A stretch of 64,000 bases of DNA. Origin: Paulinella micropora. Taxonomy: Eukaryota > Cercozoa > Imbricatea > Euglyphida > Paulinellidae. A model generated the notes under the pieces. The model was not told where the DNA came from and did no database searches. It saw only the letters and a list, made by a program, of their open reading frames with translations. Positions 1 to 12,197 of the stretch are shown here, piece by piece. The stretch is from contig WBZZ01000913.1 of assembly GCA_019918135.1 (NCBI GenBank), forward strand, positions 155,001 through 219,000, written 5' to 3'. The position numbers and the translations under genes are program-made. Each line of letters begins with the position of its first letter. Position 1 is the first letter of the stretch.

Positions 1-113
1 TGCAGGCAGTCGACATCATTTCGTGGGTAGGCAGAAGGCACCCACTTCAAACGTGTCTATCGGCTAGACAGCATAGCATAGACACACCAACTCATTTCAT
101 CCCTAATAACTAT
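1..113 (+). other. Leader of copia A, 5' part
   Basis: These bases match 14,151-14,262 of copia B almost exactly and continue after the nested element at 5,043. They are non-coding leader between the off-window 5' LTR and gag. Confidence 0.85.
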
Positions 114-343
114 TGTGGACATCCCCCGAATTATCCGGTCACGGTAAAAAACTTATTTATAGATTTCGTCTGGCCGGACACGTCTGAAATGCCAATTTGA
201 TCCTTGTCTTTTGTCTGCTTTTTGTCTTTGCGTCACTGAGCTAATATAACGAGACGTCATTCTTTTTTTGAGGACTGTGTTCTTTTTTTTTTGGTTATAT
301 TACCGACTTACTCTTCCATTGAGCTATCGTTGGGGATAGTACA
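114..343 (+). repeat. 5' LTR of nested Ty3-type element
   Basis: About 230 bp, begins TGT and ends ACA. It pairs with 4,821-5,038 and is immediately followed by TTTGGAGTCC, the likely primer-binding site, also found after the LTR at 18,946-19,181. The 4-bp ctat duplication lies just outside. Confidence 0.9.
241..255 (+). promoter_or_regulatory. Conserved TATA-like stretch in the LTR
   Basis: The block gctaatataac recurs at the same LTR position in all three Ty3-type LTRs (near 240, 4,940 and 19,090), although the LTR of the long element has diverged strongly elsewhere. Conservation plus an AT-rich TATA-like core suggests a core promoter; this is inference. Confidence 0.35.
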
Positions 344-978
344 TTTGGAGTCCATAGCTAAAGGCTGATTTCTTTTCTGATCTGTCGTACAGACATCAGA
401 TAAGCACAAATGTATTTTTCGCTGATCTGTCGCACAGACATCAGACGAAAACAAACACTCCTACTCATCCTCAAACAAAAAAACTTACAAACAAGCGATC
501 AATTTGTCACAAGCTGGCATAACCTTTAGCACTTGTGCACATTTGGCCGCTTCTGTGTGCTCTTCTACAAGACACCAGAACACACCTACTCCACTCCCTC
601 TTGCTGCTTGCATAAACAAGTAGGACAAGTGCGACTCGAAACAAACATCAGACAAACACACAGACAGAGGAAAAACGAGCAAAGCACTCCCACTCTCTGT
701 TCTGAACCATTTTCCTTGCATTTTCTCTGCAGAAACCAGAGGAGATTACACTGGCATCTCTCACACAAGAGCAAGACAAATATCGAAGCACTGTCCGACG
801 ACAGACTGACTTCTACAAAACAGCTCTTTTGACCAAACTATCGTTATCTCTGTGTAGGGCCTGACGCCCCATAACTATTTCAACAGAGAAAGGAAGAAGG
901 AGAAGAAGGTTGCATAGAGTGATAAGAATAACAGAGGAAAAAAAGAAGAAAAAAAGCAGACGTGACTCATAACATAAG
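344..978 (+). other. 5' untranslated leader of nested Ty3-type element
   Basis: No convincing gene. It contains two imperfect copies of a motif around ctgatctgtcg (near 376 and 421), and a related motif occurs in the leader of the long Ty3 element near 19,250. The end is purine-rich and leads into gag. Confidence 0.6.
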
Positions 979-3605
979 ATGGAAGACGAGAATGAGCAGG
1001 CTGGTGTGACACCAACTGATTATGGTCCTAGTGAGGGAGGAGAGGAGCAGGAGACTCAGTACTCAGAAGAGAGGGGGGATAGAGATGGAGAGGAGAGAGA
1101 GGAGTATACGTATACAGCCGATGTAGAGTCGACAGGGGGGGGTAATGCACAAGAAGCGAGTGCAGGTCAGACTGGAGGATCTCCATTGACAGAGGCAGAG
1201 AGAGAGATGGAGGATGTTGGCCAGAATATCCCAAATACATGGGAACAGTTGGCTACATATGATGATGAAGAGTCCTTCTTCCTTAACTACCCAACCTATT
1301 ATAAAACACACATCTACATTCCTTACGAGAAAAGGAATAGACCAGGACAAGGTCAAAGCAACCTCCTGATCGAAATTCCCGGCCTTGCGAAGCCTCTCTT
1401 CAACAAAGTGAGGTTTGAGCACGAAAGAGTGCCATTGCAGGATATCAAGTATGGCGACACTCTTACACTATGCGACATATACGACATATCTGCAACACTC
1501 TACGCTGCTGAGCTCGTTGCGGAATTTTATGAACGCACAAACATACAGTGGAAAAATAAACGCACAACTGCAGCATGGCTGTCTGTCTGTGGTGTCCCCA
1601 CTGATATTAAGAATCTAGAAAGAAAGTTCGAAGGTAGAAACCAAAGTGGCATTGAGTTTGCCCTTGAGGCTTTTGTAACTGCCTTCACACGGGCTTACAA
1701 CGAAATGTACAAAGCACTGAAAGACAACACAAGGCAACATCCTGTTTACGAGGAGGTTGACCAGTCTTGTCAGGTGCTTGAACGCCTCACATAACTCCAT
1801 AAGGGCCTCTTTGAGGGGAAGGAGCAAAAACCAACATGGAAACAATGGGCCCACACGAAGAATCACACTCTCATTAAAGGCCCTCTCACAACAATCCCAA
1901 ATAATAACAGAGCTGATAAGTCTTCCATGAGAGAAAAGGCACACTTCCTCTCTAGTGCCACAGGGCTTGCACAGTTCGTGACTCATCTAGCACGACAGGT
2001 GAAAGAAGAAGAGACGAGACAGAAAGAGGAGAAGGAGCAGAAGGAGAAGATAGCTGTGGCAATGGCAGTAGCACGGGTGGCTCCACAGCCAACGGCTCCA
2101 CCTACCACATCTAACCCAGCTCCCAAGAAAGCATGAGGAGGACCCTCAGGAGGAGGACCCCAAGGGGGAGGGACAGTAATTAACTTGACTGACTCCCAGA
2201 AGAAAAAGCAGGCGATGCAGGCAGCCCTGGCTAAAATCAAAATTGGGGGAGGGGGCCTTAAGCTCTATGCTATCACTGCCAATGAGGCTGACACAGAGAA
2301 GACCCTCATGACTAACCTCAATGAGATGGACAGATGCTTCCAGCAAAACCAGTGTGAGGTGGAGCAGGAGTATGAAGTCCTAGAACATCTCTGTGATCGA
2401 TCCCTCCTTGGAGCTGGTTTTGATCGTATAACTTACGAGAAGTACAGAGGAGAGGAGGAGCTAGCAAGGAAAGGTGGACATGCAGAGATGAGTTGTACTC
2501 TGGCCATTGCTGCCCTCATTCGATACTTTAAGGCAAGTGGATACCAACACTTGTGCACTGGCACATTGATTGGGTTTGAAATTTTCGACTTAGTATCGGA
2601 GCAGTTGCAGTCTGTCACTCAGCTTGCATCTGTCTTAACAAATGTGGGCACCCAGTACACTCTCTTTTATAACCACAAAGCCATACTCCTATATTTCCTC
2701 AGTGCTTTGCATGTCTACAACAAAAATAAGCTCACACTGCTCATGCAAGACTGCAAAACCTTCGACAAGGTAAAGCACTTGAACTTTTTGGAGATGAGCG
2801 TCTTTGAGGCCACGACTAAGGCCGTGAGCCCAAAAATGTTGTGGACCGAAGTAATGACAGCTTGTCAGAGGCTCGACAGCCAGACAGCATCCTTGATCGG
2901 TTCTGCATCGGCTTCTGCTCAACCGCAAGCCGCACATACGCAACGATCTCTAGGAAAGCGACCAAGAGAGAACAGTCGTGAAGCTAAAACACCTTGTATT
3001 CGTTGGTGGGCACGGGCACAATGCTTCAAACACACAAATAAGAAATGCCCGTACAACCACGATGTCGAGGACACCCGCATCCGAAACACACTCCTCAAGA
3101 ACGTACGGTCGCACGAAACCAACACCGTCGCCGTTCTGCGCCGACTGCGCAAGGATCAGGAGTGGAAATTACAGGATGTCGCGGACCATGACCACGAACT
3201 AGCTGACGCGATCAATTCTCTTTTCGCTAGAGATGATCACAAGACGGCAGCCATAGAAGCCGCAAGTAGAGGAAGAGGTGGAACACGAGGAAGAGGAGGA
3301 GGGAGAGGAATCAATCGAGGAGGAGGAGCCCCTTTCGCACGAAGCACATACACTCGGGGGGGGGAGGGAGAGGATTTGTGAGAAGAGCAGGAGGAAGAGG
3401 TGTATTTCAAGGTAGAGGAGGAGGAAGATGGGTTGGCCGAGGTGGATACGGCAGCGCAGAGCGCCCGTACCACAGAGATGGGGGCTGGGCAGACGGCTCG
3501 AGCTCAAGCTCGAGTTCCTCAGCACCACAGGCCTATGCGACATCAGGCGCAACCACTACCGACACTGATGCCGACTCAGGTAACAGATTTGAGGTAGTCC
3601 AATGA
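979..3605 (+). pseudogene. Ty3-type gag relic with CCCH zinc finger
   Basis: Similar along its length to the gag at 19,966: both have an acidic, Gly-rich amino end, a shared block around HLCTGTLIGFE, then a Cys/His finger and an Arg/Gly-rich tail. The finger near 2,998-3,060 has spacing C-x8-C-x7-C-x3-H, a CCCH pattern, instead of the CCHC knuckle usual in Ty3 gag. The RGG-rich tail (about 3,260-3,480) suits RNA binding. The protein would form the particle core and bind element RNA. The region is a relic with about three breaks. Confidence 0.75.
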
Positions 3606-4820
3606 CTAGAGAAGGAGGGAGAAAACAGAACAACATGCATTGCACGATACACCGTTGTGCAGGTCCCAACCAAGGGTACCAGTGAGTCTAAGAGCCCACA
3701 GCAGGCCACAGACCAACTCAAAGGTAGTACAATACCAGTATACCCATCACGACAACAAACAGTGCATGCTGCTAATAAAGACGCCAAGAATCTTGAGACA
3801 TGGGATGATACCATATCTCCCACAGATAAAGATCATACCGCGTGGACCATACAAGCACTACCACGAGGGGTGCTGGACATTCCTTTTGACTTGGCACAAG
3901 GCACAATCCCTCACAAAATTTGGGACGTCCTCGAACAGTCTACCTTAGACTTAACTTTGGTTGGAGGTCCTCCACCAGGTAAAGGAGTCCGCGCGCGTAA
4001 ACGGCGTCTATAGTAAGTATTTTTTTCTCTAGAAGTATTGTGGACCTGATCGATTGCGAACATAGCATTGATCCAATATCGTCCCGACAACCTTACTTAG
4101 ATATTAAAGCTACTACAGCATTCATTCTTCTAGAGATTAACAAGACACAGCTGACAAAAAATAGGCATTCTATTCTCTTGCTTCGAGACGGCCACGAAAC
4201 AGCACCGTTACGGGATCGCTATTTGAGTGAGCGATGGTGTTTCCTGGATACGACCCGCATTAGTACCAGAATGATGATCTCATTAAAGACTCTACAATCT
4301 AATCAAGAACTGATATATTTTAATAACATGAACTGCTACACCGGATTCCATCGATCTCTACTTGTATCGGCATATCGCAAGGTTAGGGCGCACTCAACCC
4401 AACTTCGGATATAGTCGTCAGACTTGATCACCTGACACTATATTAAATGATACCGATTTATACAAGGGTATGTCTTCACAAAAAGTAAATGTATTTATGG
4501 AAACCGACGACCGGTTATTACATATATATGGAAATGGCGACATTACATTATTACTCAACCATAAAACATTATACTTGGACATACTGCACAAATATCTTAT
4601 CGACAGAAGAAAGAGGAAGATTTTAATATAGATACTGAATGTGCTAGAGTATATATACGATTGGTACCAGGGCAAGTATCATTGTTGTTTTATAACGGCT
4701 TATTCGTGGGTTGATGTATCTTCATACATAACTCTAAACGAATCTAAGTCAGAAAAGAAATCAGTTCAAAGCGTATTATGTCGGAAACGAAGTTCCGCCA
4801 TAAAAACTGGGAGGGGGTAC
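3606..4820 (+). other. Post-gag region of nested Ty3-type element, no pol domain seen
   Basis: It holds two modest open stretches (3,657-4,013 and 4,040-4,414). They show no RT, RNase H, integrase or clear protease motif. The first could be the remnant of the gag-pol linker. It ends in a G-rich polypurine tract at about 4,808-4,818 just before the 3' LTR. Confidence 0.55.
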
Positions 4821-5038
4821 TGTGGACATCACCCCCCGAATTATCCGGTAAAAAACTTATTTATAGATTTCGTCTGGCCGGACACGTCTGAAATGCCAAT
4901 TTGATCCTGGTCTTTTGGCGGCTTTTTGTCTTTGCGTCACTGGGCTAATATAACCAGACATCATTCTCCTTTTTGAGGACTGTGTTTGGTTATATTACCG
5001 ACTTACTCTTCCATTGAGCTATCGTTGGGGATAGTACA
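4821..5038 (+). repeat. 3' LTR of nested Ty3-type element
   Basis: About 218 bp matching 114-343, with the same TGTGGACATC start and AGTACA end, followed by the ctat target duplication. It is slightly shorter than the 5' LTR. Confidence 0.9.
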
Positions 5039-5042
5039 CTAT

Positions 5043-5129
5043 TCCCCATTTCTACTTAATTGTAGGAATTTTATTGGTAGTTGAGTTTAGCTCCTACCTT
5101 CCGCACTTTGGTCCAACATTGCAAACACC
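5043..5129 (+). other. Leader of copia A, 3' part
   Basis: Continues the copia leader after the nested insertion, matching 14,263-14,343 of copy B up to the gag start region. Confidence 0.8.
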
Positions 5130-7860
5130 ATGTTTGGAATGTCGATGAACAGAGGGTTTAAAGTGGACCCACCGCCATTTAACAGCAGATCGAGTGTTTC
5201 ATTGCATTGAGGAAGAGGTACTGAGGTCTTGATCTTGTTAAATGGAAAGAAAGACAAGACTTCCTTGACCTTTCCTACCCCAAAAAGGTTCAAGACGTAA
5301 GATCATGGTTGACTCTCTTTCACAGCAATATTGCAGATCAAGAGTCAGTCATGAAAGTCCCATACCCAGAACTCGTAAAGATCGAAATGGTCATGAAAAA
5401 GATCGAACACCTGACTGAGTTCGACAGTTTTCGCAATAAGGTACCAGCCTCCTTCCGGAGGAACGACCGGGTTGGGAATCCTTTGTAAAAGTAATAGAAC
5501 AGGTTGCTCAAACAGAGGAATCCAAAAGCAAAATGAAGAAACTATACTCCTCAGGGGGCGGTTTCCGTTCCCTTTCGTTTAAAACTTCATCTGGTGTGGG
5601 TACCAATAACGACCCCATAACAGTCAACCTTATGGGAAACCAAGGTAGTAAGGTATCCCAAGGTTGTTACAACTGTCATGGGGATCACCAAATCAAGATT
5701 TGCATTGTCCCCTGTAATCTTCCCGAGTGTCCTCGAGATGGACATGTCCCAGTGAATTGCCCCATAAGGAAGAAGGCAGCAAGAATAGTCAACTTAGCAA
5801 AAGGAGTAGGAGAGCTGAGTCTGACTCGGACAGATAAGAATAAGGAGGGCAGTAAAGGGAAGAGAAAGATGAGACGACAGAAGAAAGAGGTAGGGAAGGA
5901 GAAAAGGAGGTTGAAATCATCTGATTTCGTCAAGAAGAAAACAGCAAAAGCAAAGACGATTAGCCTGAACGCAGGAGGTTCTGACTCCTCTTCTTCCGGT
6001 AGTTCTGAAGAAGAAGAAGAGGAGTCCGAAGCTCGTGATTCAGACGAAGAGTCTAGTACTCATGATGAGGATGGAGGTGAGGAGGGAGTAGGGGAGATAG
6101 GGTACATCAATCATATGTTAAGCATAAATATGAAGAGGGAGGAAACAGACGAAGAAGAAACAAGTCCCTCACTCGACAACACCCCACCCACTTCCTCTTT
6201 TGAACAACAACCACCGCCAACCCACACTTCAGAACTGGAGGACAAGAAGGAAAAGAGCAACACGCACGCACAAGATATGTCTGCCCCCCCTCGTGCCCCT
6301 TGGCCTACTCCTTTTGTTCCTCTCCTGAAAGACAACCGTTTCGTCAATTTTCTTGACATGATGGGCAACCCCACACCTCTTGGGGTAATATACCCTATGG
6401 AGGAGGGATGGGGGCTTCGTCGTGTCAAGGGAGGATACAGAAAAGTCCTAATGAAGTCCCGGAATTCTATTTATTTCCACTTACGTGAGGATGATGGACC
6501 GTTGCTCAATCTGTGGGCACACCCCCTCAGGGGAAGTACAATCGTTGTTTCAAGCTCGAAACAATGTGAAGGGTTTACCTCTAACAGTACACGCTGCTCA
6601 TGGAAACTGGGAGCCCGGGGTAAAACCAAATCAGGTGGCGAATGTGCCCAGAGGATGGAAAAAAGAGGATGTGATTTTTGTTCCCACCATATTAGCTGTG
6701 AACGAAATAGAGAAGACTTATTAGCAGTAATTAGGGCGCAGCTGAGTGCGGGGGGTAAACCACGGCTTTCTGGGTTAATGGTGGCCCCTATGGACTGGAT
6801 TACACGTCAATAGATTAGGACAGATGAAATATCCCCCCCTGTTCAGTCTGACCCTCTAACATCACCTTCTTCACATACGTCACCATCCAGACATGTCTCT
6901 TCTCACAGCTCCAGTGCTTCATCACCTTCTCTCACAGGACATAATCTCCCTACTTCAACTGTACAACGTTCTGACTCAACTATTGAAACGAGTAAGAACG
7001 TTGAGGCTGCAGTAGGGGGAAACAACCAAAGAAGAGAGAGAAGTGAGGGGGAGGCGATGACGGACGAAGACGATGACGAAATCATCTCTTATGCTACCCC
7101 TCAAAAGTCTTCCTCTTCTTCCGCTGCATCATCTGTACAACGCTCAAATTCTAAGAAAGAGATGAGTAAGAGCGTTGAGGATGAAGCAGGGGGAGAAGAG
7201 GGGGAGAACAAAAGAACACGCCCACTGTCTGTTCGTCGTATCACGCATTCCCCTTCACCACGCCTTGCACCTAGCGAGATGTACGAGGAGAAAGAGAGAG
7301 ACTTAGAGAGACCTTCACCACGCCTTGCACCTAGCGAGATGTATGAGGGGAGAGAGAGAGAGAGTTAGAAAGAGAAAGGATTAGGCGAGACCCCACGATT
7401 GCATGGAGATGGGATGAAGGGAAGATGGTGACAACGGGGGGAAACGGAGAGATACCATCTATTGGAGAGATACATAGACTGTTCGGTGCGTTAGCAGAGG
7501 GTGCTAGAGAGATAGAGGTGAGGGATTCTCTTATTACCGGAAGAGACGGGGAAGTTAACGATTTCTACCTTGAGCTCTACGTGGATATTGAATGTTTCGT
7601 TATCTCTATGGCTCATAAATGGAACAAGCCTTTTGCGAGAGGGCTCGTCGCGGCATTTCCTCATCTCAGAGCTCGACTACTGGAATACCGGGAATACTGG
7701 CAAAGGATAGGGATAGAGGGGGAGACGTACGGGATATCCCTCCATCAAGACCTAACACATCGTCCAACCCCGCCTCAAACCCCCCATCCGAGAAAGATTG
7801 CGCCATAATGATGCATGAGAGCGAGGGAGATGAGGGGGAGACACCAGAAAAGAGTATGGC
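5130..7860 (+). pseudogene. copia A gag and gag-pol linker relic
   Basis: The region parallels 14,344-17,670 of copy B. It includes a Cys/His cluster near 5,660-5,770 (starts CYNCHGDHQ, then further Cys residues) that is not a standard single CCHC knuckle. A Lys/Arg-rich and Ser/Glu-rich acidic stretch follows (about 5,840-6,100), then a conserved globular part, then Ser-rich sequence. By family analogy it makes the capsid and RNA-binding part of the particle. It is a relic with several breaks. A short Ser/Pro-rich unit is repeated at about 7,250-7,360. Confidence 0.7.
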
Positions 7861-8347
7861 GGAGATGGTGTGGGTAGACGATAGTGGGGCCAGTGAATCC
7901 CAATCACCCTATAAGGACGTATTCGTGAGGATGAAACACAACCCTCAAAAGTTCAAACTTGCAAAAGGGAGTATTAGGACAGAGTACAAAGGAAAAGTCT
8001 TAATGCAACTTTCTGGAGCAAATGGAGAACCGGTTCAGGTGTATGATTCACACACGACATACAACCCTCATTTGAGTTACGGTTTAGTCGCTACTTCGGC
8101 TTGGTTGAAGCAAGGGCTAGCAGTAGTCCATCAAAACAACCAGGTGCTTGTGCTCAAGTCCCCAATCCATATCAATGAGGAACAGATTGTAGCTAGGGGC
8201 AGATCTTTGCCCAACAATCTGTTCGTCTTTGATCCCCCGGGAATGCCCCCTCTAGACCCAAATCAACGATACCAACCAGTCCCTCTCGAGAAACAGAATG
8301 TGAAAGTAGAGAAAGGGGGATCATCTTCCTCTACCGTCACATTCTGA
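7861..8347 (+). pseudogene. copia A aspartic protease region
   Basis: The motif WVDDSGASESQSP near 7,868 is the copia-type retropepsin active-site signature (D-S-G-A-S). The following 150 residues, including a Gly/Gln-rich turn around SGANGEP, are shared with copy B. The protease would cleave the element's own polyprotein. It lies directly upstream of the pre-integrase region, as expected in Ty1/copia order. Confidence 0.8.
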
Positions 8348-8399
8348 CTCCCACCTCGCCGTCCTACACAACCAACAACCCTTCCCGTGTACGATGATG

Positions 8400-9882
8400 T
8401 ATGTTGAAATGATATCCCATGTTTGTGTGAGAGATGTCGCGACAATAAATCATATGTCCCGTTGTCTTGCGAAAACACAGAGAAGGGTGAGAATTGTTCG
8501 CAAAGTTTGGCTTGTTGCATGGTCATGCCAAATGATGTATGTTCACACACTTCACGAACTCAAGAACACGATGTTGGTTGCCGAATGTCAAAAGCTTTGA
8601 ATCCTGTTGTCCGACCCACACATAGTGAGCATATACACGCCACCGTCTTCCATCAAATGTGTAAACATAGAGGGGTGAAGGCTATGCAAAGAATGGCTCA
8701 TTGTATGGGGGTGAAGATAGTGGGGGTAGGATGGCGAGAAAGAATTATGAAATGTGAGTACTGCTTAAGGAATAAAGATAAAGAACGCACCTCATTTCCA
8801 CAAGAACCATCACATTGTTGAACGTCACTCCGGGGTTCATATTTCCATGGACACACAAGGATGGTGGAATACGATATCATGGGACGGTAAGCGATACAAA
8901 TTCACGGTCAAGTGTCTCGCTTCAAATTTCGAGCCTCGACTATTACTTACGTCATAATAATGAATTCTTTCCGTGTTTTATTAAGGCCGTTGCTTTCTTT
9001 GAAAGACATACAAACCGGAAAGTCAAATTTATTACCTGTGACCAAGAATATGGTCGATATGATACCTTTCAGGAGTGGGTTAATGTTAATCAGCCTATCT
9101 TAATTGAGGCTCCAACCGCGGAGAAACAGGCAGTCTCAGAGATAGAAAGGTCCCATCAAACCAACGATGGGCCTGCAAGGGCAATGCTCAGCGATGCTGA
9201 GCTCCCTTCAAAATTTTGGACGGAGATGGAAAGGAACGCCACTTATATTAACAACCTCCTCCCGATAGCCAAAGGACCCTTTAAGGGTAAGTCCCCTTTC
9301 GAATTCATTCACCGCCGAAAGCCATACCTACATCACCTTCGACCCACGGGGTGTGCTGCAGTGATGAAGGTTAAGGCTCAGCGGGGGAAGGGCGAGAGAG
9401 GAAAGAAAGATATGTTTTTAGGTTACGAACGCAATACCGGGTATTATCGTGTCTATGATCCCGTCGCGCGCATAATACACGGTAATGTCCGGGATGTTAT
9501 GTTCAATGTATGGAGACTGGGCAAGCGAGAGGCCTCCAAAGACCTCGAAGGAACAGCAGAGGAGGGTATGTTTTCGGTCGGATGGAAATCGACCACACCC
9601 TCTGCTGTTTTGTCCCCAGTTAACACACCACCTAAAGAGAACCCTAGTTTTGACGTAGCAGTAACTACACATAGTACATCTACCTCACCTCCCGTAGTTG
9701 TTACTAGCAATAGCGAAAGTACAGAGAATGCACCCATTACGTCCATGACACCTCAGAAAGGACCTGAAAGTGATGACGATTCGGTGATCGTTGCAAGCGA
9801 TAGTGACGAAAACGATGTCAAAGTCAAGATTTCAGTAATCTACCTGATCTCATTCCTCCTACCCCGTCTTCACGAGATGTAG
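8400..9882 (+). pseudogene. copia A integrase region (pre-integrase zinc domain and core)
   Basis: The first part (about 8,590-8,770) has the His and Cys pairs of the gag-pre-integrase domain. The core follows, with the Asp in FITCDQEYGRYDTF and the Glu in AVSEIERSHQT as DDE-type residues. The typical copia block GKSPFEFIHRRKP and LRPTGC then follows. Integrase inserts the element cDNA. The tail after about 9,550 is Ser/Thr/Pro-rich with an acidic patch. The whole region is a relic with a few breaks. Confidence 0.85.
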
Positions 9883-10679
9883 GGAGCATGAATCAGGGAA
9901 AGAAAGGTGTCAAGGTAGTGGGAAAGAGGGGCAGAAAACCCAAACTTAAAGTCATTTTGTCTGGGAAAACCGTTCAGATCCCGGCACGAGCTTTCGGGGA
10001 AGAGTGGGCCAAATCCACATATGGAGATAAGTGGAAGTCTACTTTGCGGAAGGGAGTTACTCTTGCCCCGACTGCCCCGGTTGTCAGGAGAAACAAACGA
10101 TTCCCAGCCCACCACGTTAAGTTTGATGATGGCGAAACGGAGAAAATAATAGATTCTGAGATCATAAAGTACGAGATTTCAGGGGGAGCAGCCCCCCCCT
10201 TCTCTTGTACCGCAGGCTATTATCGAACCGGCACGCCACGACCCAGATATAACCAGTGAATTCGGCCATGCCCAGGGGGAGAGAGTTAGGATAGCTGCGG
10301 AAAAGGACAAACATCCCCCGGGATGGAGATCTTATGAGCAAGGAAACATTTATCAGGAGAACGTAATCCACGGGAGAACCAGAAATAAACACATCTCTGT
10401 CTGTGCGAAAGAAGAGAGAATCAATTATTGCCTGGTCACCGAGCAAATCCCGGAATTTCCCGTCGTGCAGAAACCGAAAGATAGAAGACAAGCAAGAGAG
10501 ACAGAAGTCAGACAGCAAGAGGAGCTCAAAGCTTTCGAATGGAGGAAAGAGAGCGAGGCGAGAAAGTCAGGCACTCTCATTATTCCTCTAAAATGGATAG
10601 ACACTGTTAAGCAACAAGGAACGAGCGACGAATATCATAAAGCTAGAATCACCCTAAGGGGTCTCTCCTGAAAGCGGGA
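9883..10679 (+). other. copia A integrase-RT linker
   Basis: Basic, low-complexity coding remnant between integrase and reverse transcriptase, containing a Lys/Arg-rich stretch at about 9,890-9,960. The last part leads into the first RT motif (KWIDTVKQQG near 10,590). It is part of the same polyprotein. Confidence 0.6.
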
Positions 10680-12197
10680 TTGCAATATGATCCCAAACGC
10701 ACATACTCACCTACCGCTCACCATCGCACTATCCTTATTATCATTGCCTATGCTGCCTGCTTCGGTATAGACTTGTGGTTAATTGACTTCACCACCGCAT
10801 ACTTACACGCCAAAATGCCTTATGATATCTATGTAAAACCCGCCCCGGGTTTTGAGAGAGAAGGTTTTGTTTGGCTCCTCCGGAAGGCACTTTATGGTCA
10901 TCCTGAGGCAGGGAGATTATGGTATGATTTGATGCTAAATGAGTTAGTCGGGAAGCAAGCTTTTATTACTTTCTCCCTTTACCGGGCTTCTTTTATCAAA
11001 CATGCCAAGGACCCCATAAGTACGCAGCTTCTCTCTTTTCACGTAGATGATGGCTTGCACGCTGCTGATGAATCCAAACACATAAGTCTCGTAGAGAGCA
11101 TGAAGAAACATGGTTTCAGGTGTAAAAACTTAGGGAAGGCCACGGAATTCAAGAACATCCAGATTGTCCAATCTGAGAAAGGGATTTTATTACATCAACG
11201 AAAATATGAGCTTCTCATTTTAGACGAGCTAGATTATATGAAGGAGATTCCCGCTAAAACCCCTTTTACCTCAGAAAACCCTGCCCCCCTGAAAGTTGGT
11301 CACCGCCTGCTCAAATACGACCTTAGATGTTTGATTGGCATGCTTATATTCCTCGCTGTCCACACCCGACCTCTCTTGATCTATCCCCTGAGTATAGCCG
11401 CAAAACAACAAGTCCCATCCCCTGAGATATCTTATGCCATGGTTCACCGCATGTTTCTGTGGTTACTGACCCCGAGAGCCCTATACTTCAAACGGGGCGA
11501 TAAGAGACTAGTCAAAATGTTGACGGAAGGATTCTTTGCCCCCGAAACCCCCAATTCATGGAGACCGGCCGAAGGACCATCAGCCGCAGAAAAGGCACTT
11601 GAGCTTTACTCATGTGAAGCTACAGAAATCAATGCTTTCAATGCCCCCGTTATCGCCAATGTCATAAAACTGATAGACAAACACCCCCTCGTGGGATACG
11701 TCGACTCAGATTTTGCTGGAGAAAAGGTTACAAGGAAGTCCCGTTCTGGGTATATCTTTCTCTTCAACGGGGCACCAGTAGCATGGTTCTCTAAACTTCA
11801 GACTGTAATTGCTCAATCTACCCTTGAGTCGGAGACTTTATCTGCTAATGACGCGGTAAGGGAGTTACTTGCTTTAAGACAGTCTCTCCGTGACATCGGT
11901 TTGCCCATAAGAGGTTTCACTCCCTTGTTCGAAGACAATGAGGGGACTATCATCCTCTCAAAAAGGGGGTTAGGGGAGTCCCGAACCAAACATATCGATG
12001 TCAGGTACCACCTGCTCGAAAAGTTGGTTAAGGAGGGAGTTGTCAAATTGTTCCGGGTACCGACAGAGGAAAACATCGCGGATTTATTCACCAAAATAAA
12101 TTTCACGTACGAAAAATTCAATTACCTGGCTGACCAAATCTCGGTGAAGTTGGTGAAAGAATTTCTCGCAAAGTTTGGTATTAAAGTCGCGTTGTAA
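10680..12197 (+). CDS. copia A reverse transcriptase and RNase H
   Basis: An open frame of 505 residues. RT motifs appear in order: IDFTTAYLHA, a GHPEAGRLWYD block and the catalytic FHVDDGLHAAD near 11,040. RNase H follows with YVDSDFAGEK near 11,700, the block SKLQTVIAQSTLESE, and the closing motif RTKHIDVRYH with ENIADLFTK. This order and wording are diagnostic of Ty1/copia. The frame is part of a longer polyprotein, so its first Met is not a true start. This piece looks whole, while the element overall is a relic. Confidence 0.93.
   Translation: MQYDPKRTYSPTAHHRTILIIIAYAACFGIDLWLIDFTTAYLHAKMPYDIYVKPAPGFEREGFVWLLRKALYGHPEAGRLWYDLMLNELVGKQAFITFSLYRASFIKHAKDPISTQLLSFHVDDGLHAADESKHISLVESMKKHGFRCKNLGKATEFKNIQIVQSEKGILLHQRKYELLILDELDYMKEIPAKTPFTSENPAPLKVGHRLLKYDLRCLIGMLIFLAVHTRPLLIYPLSIAAKQQVPSPEISYAMVHRMFLWLLTPRALYFKRGDKRLVKMLTEGFFAPETPNSWRPAEGPSAAEKALELYSCEATEINAFNAPVIANVIKLIDKHPLVGYVDSDFAGEKVTRKSRSGYIFLFNGAPVAWFSKLQTVIAQSTLESETLSANDAVRELLALRQSLRDIGLPIRGFTPLFEDNEGTIILSKRGLGESRTKHIDVRYHLLEKLVKEGVVKLFRVPTEENIADLFTKINFTYEKFNYLADQISVKLVKEFLAKFGIKVAL

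Larger units (their letters stand above)
114..5038 (+). mobile_element. Ty3-type LTR element without recognisable pol, nested in copia A
   Basis: It is bounded by two similar LTRs that start TGTGGACATC and end GATAGTACA, and by a 4-bp target duplication (ctat at 110-113 and 5,039-5,042). The LTRs and gag are related to those of the long Ty3/gypsy element at 18,946. No RT, RNase H or integrase motif is visible in the 1.2 kb after gag, so it probably depended on a relative for movement. The two LTRs differ at a few percent of positions plus some length changes, so insertion was not recent. The gag region is broken, with about three breaks. Confidence 0.88.

Noticed and set aside
4040-4414. Open stretch in the nested Ty3-type element as a gene
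   Set aside because: It has no family motif, and its codon use does not resemble the gag upstream. It is probably chance or an unrecognisable pol remnant.
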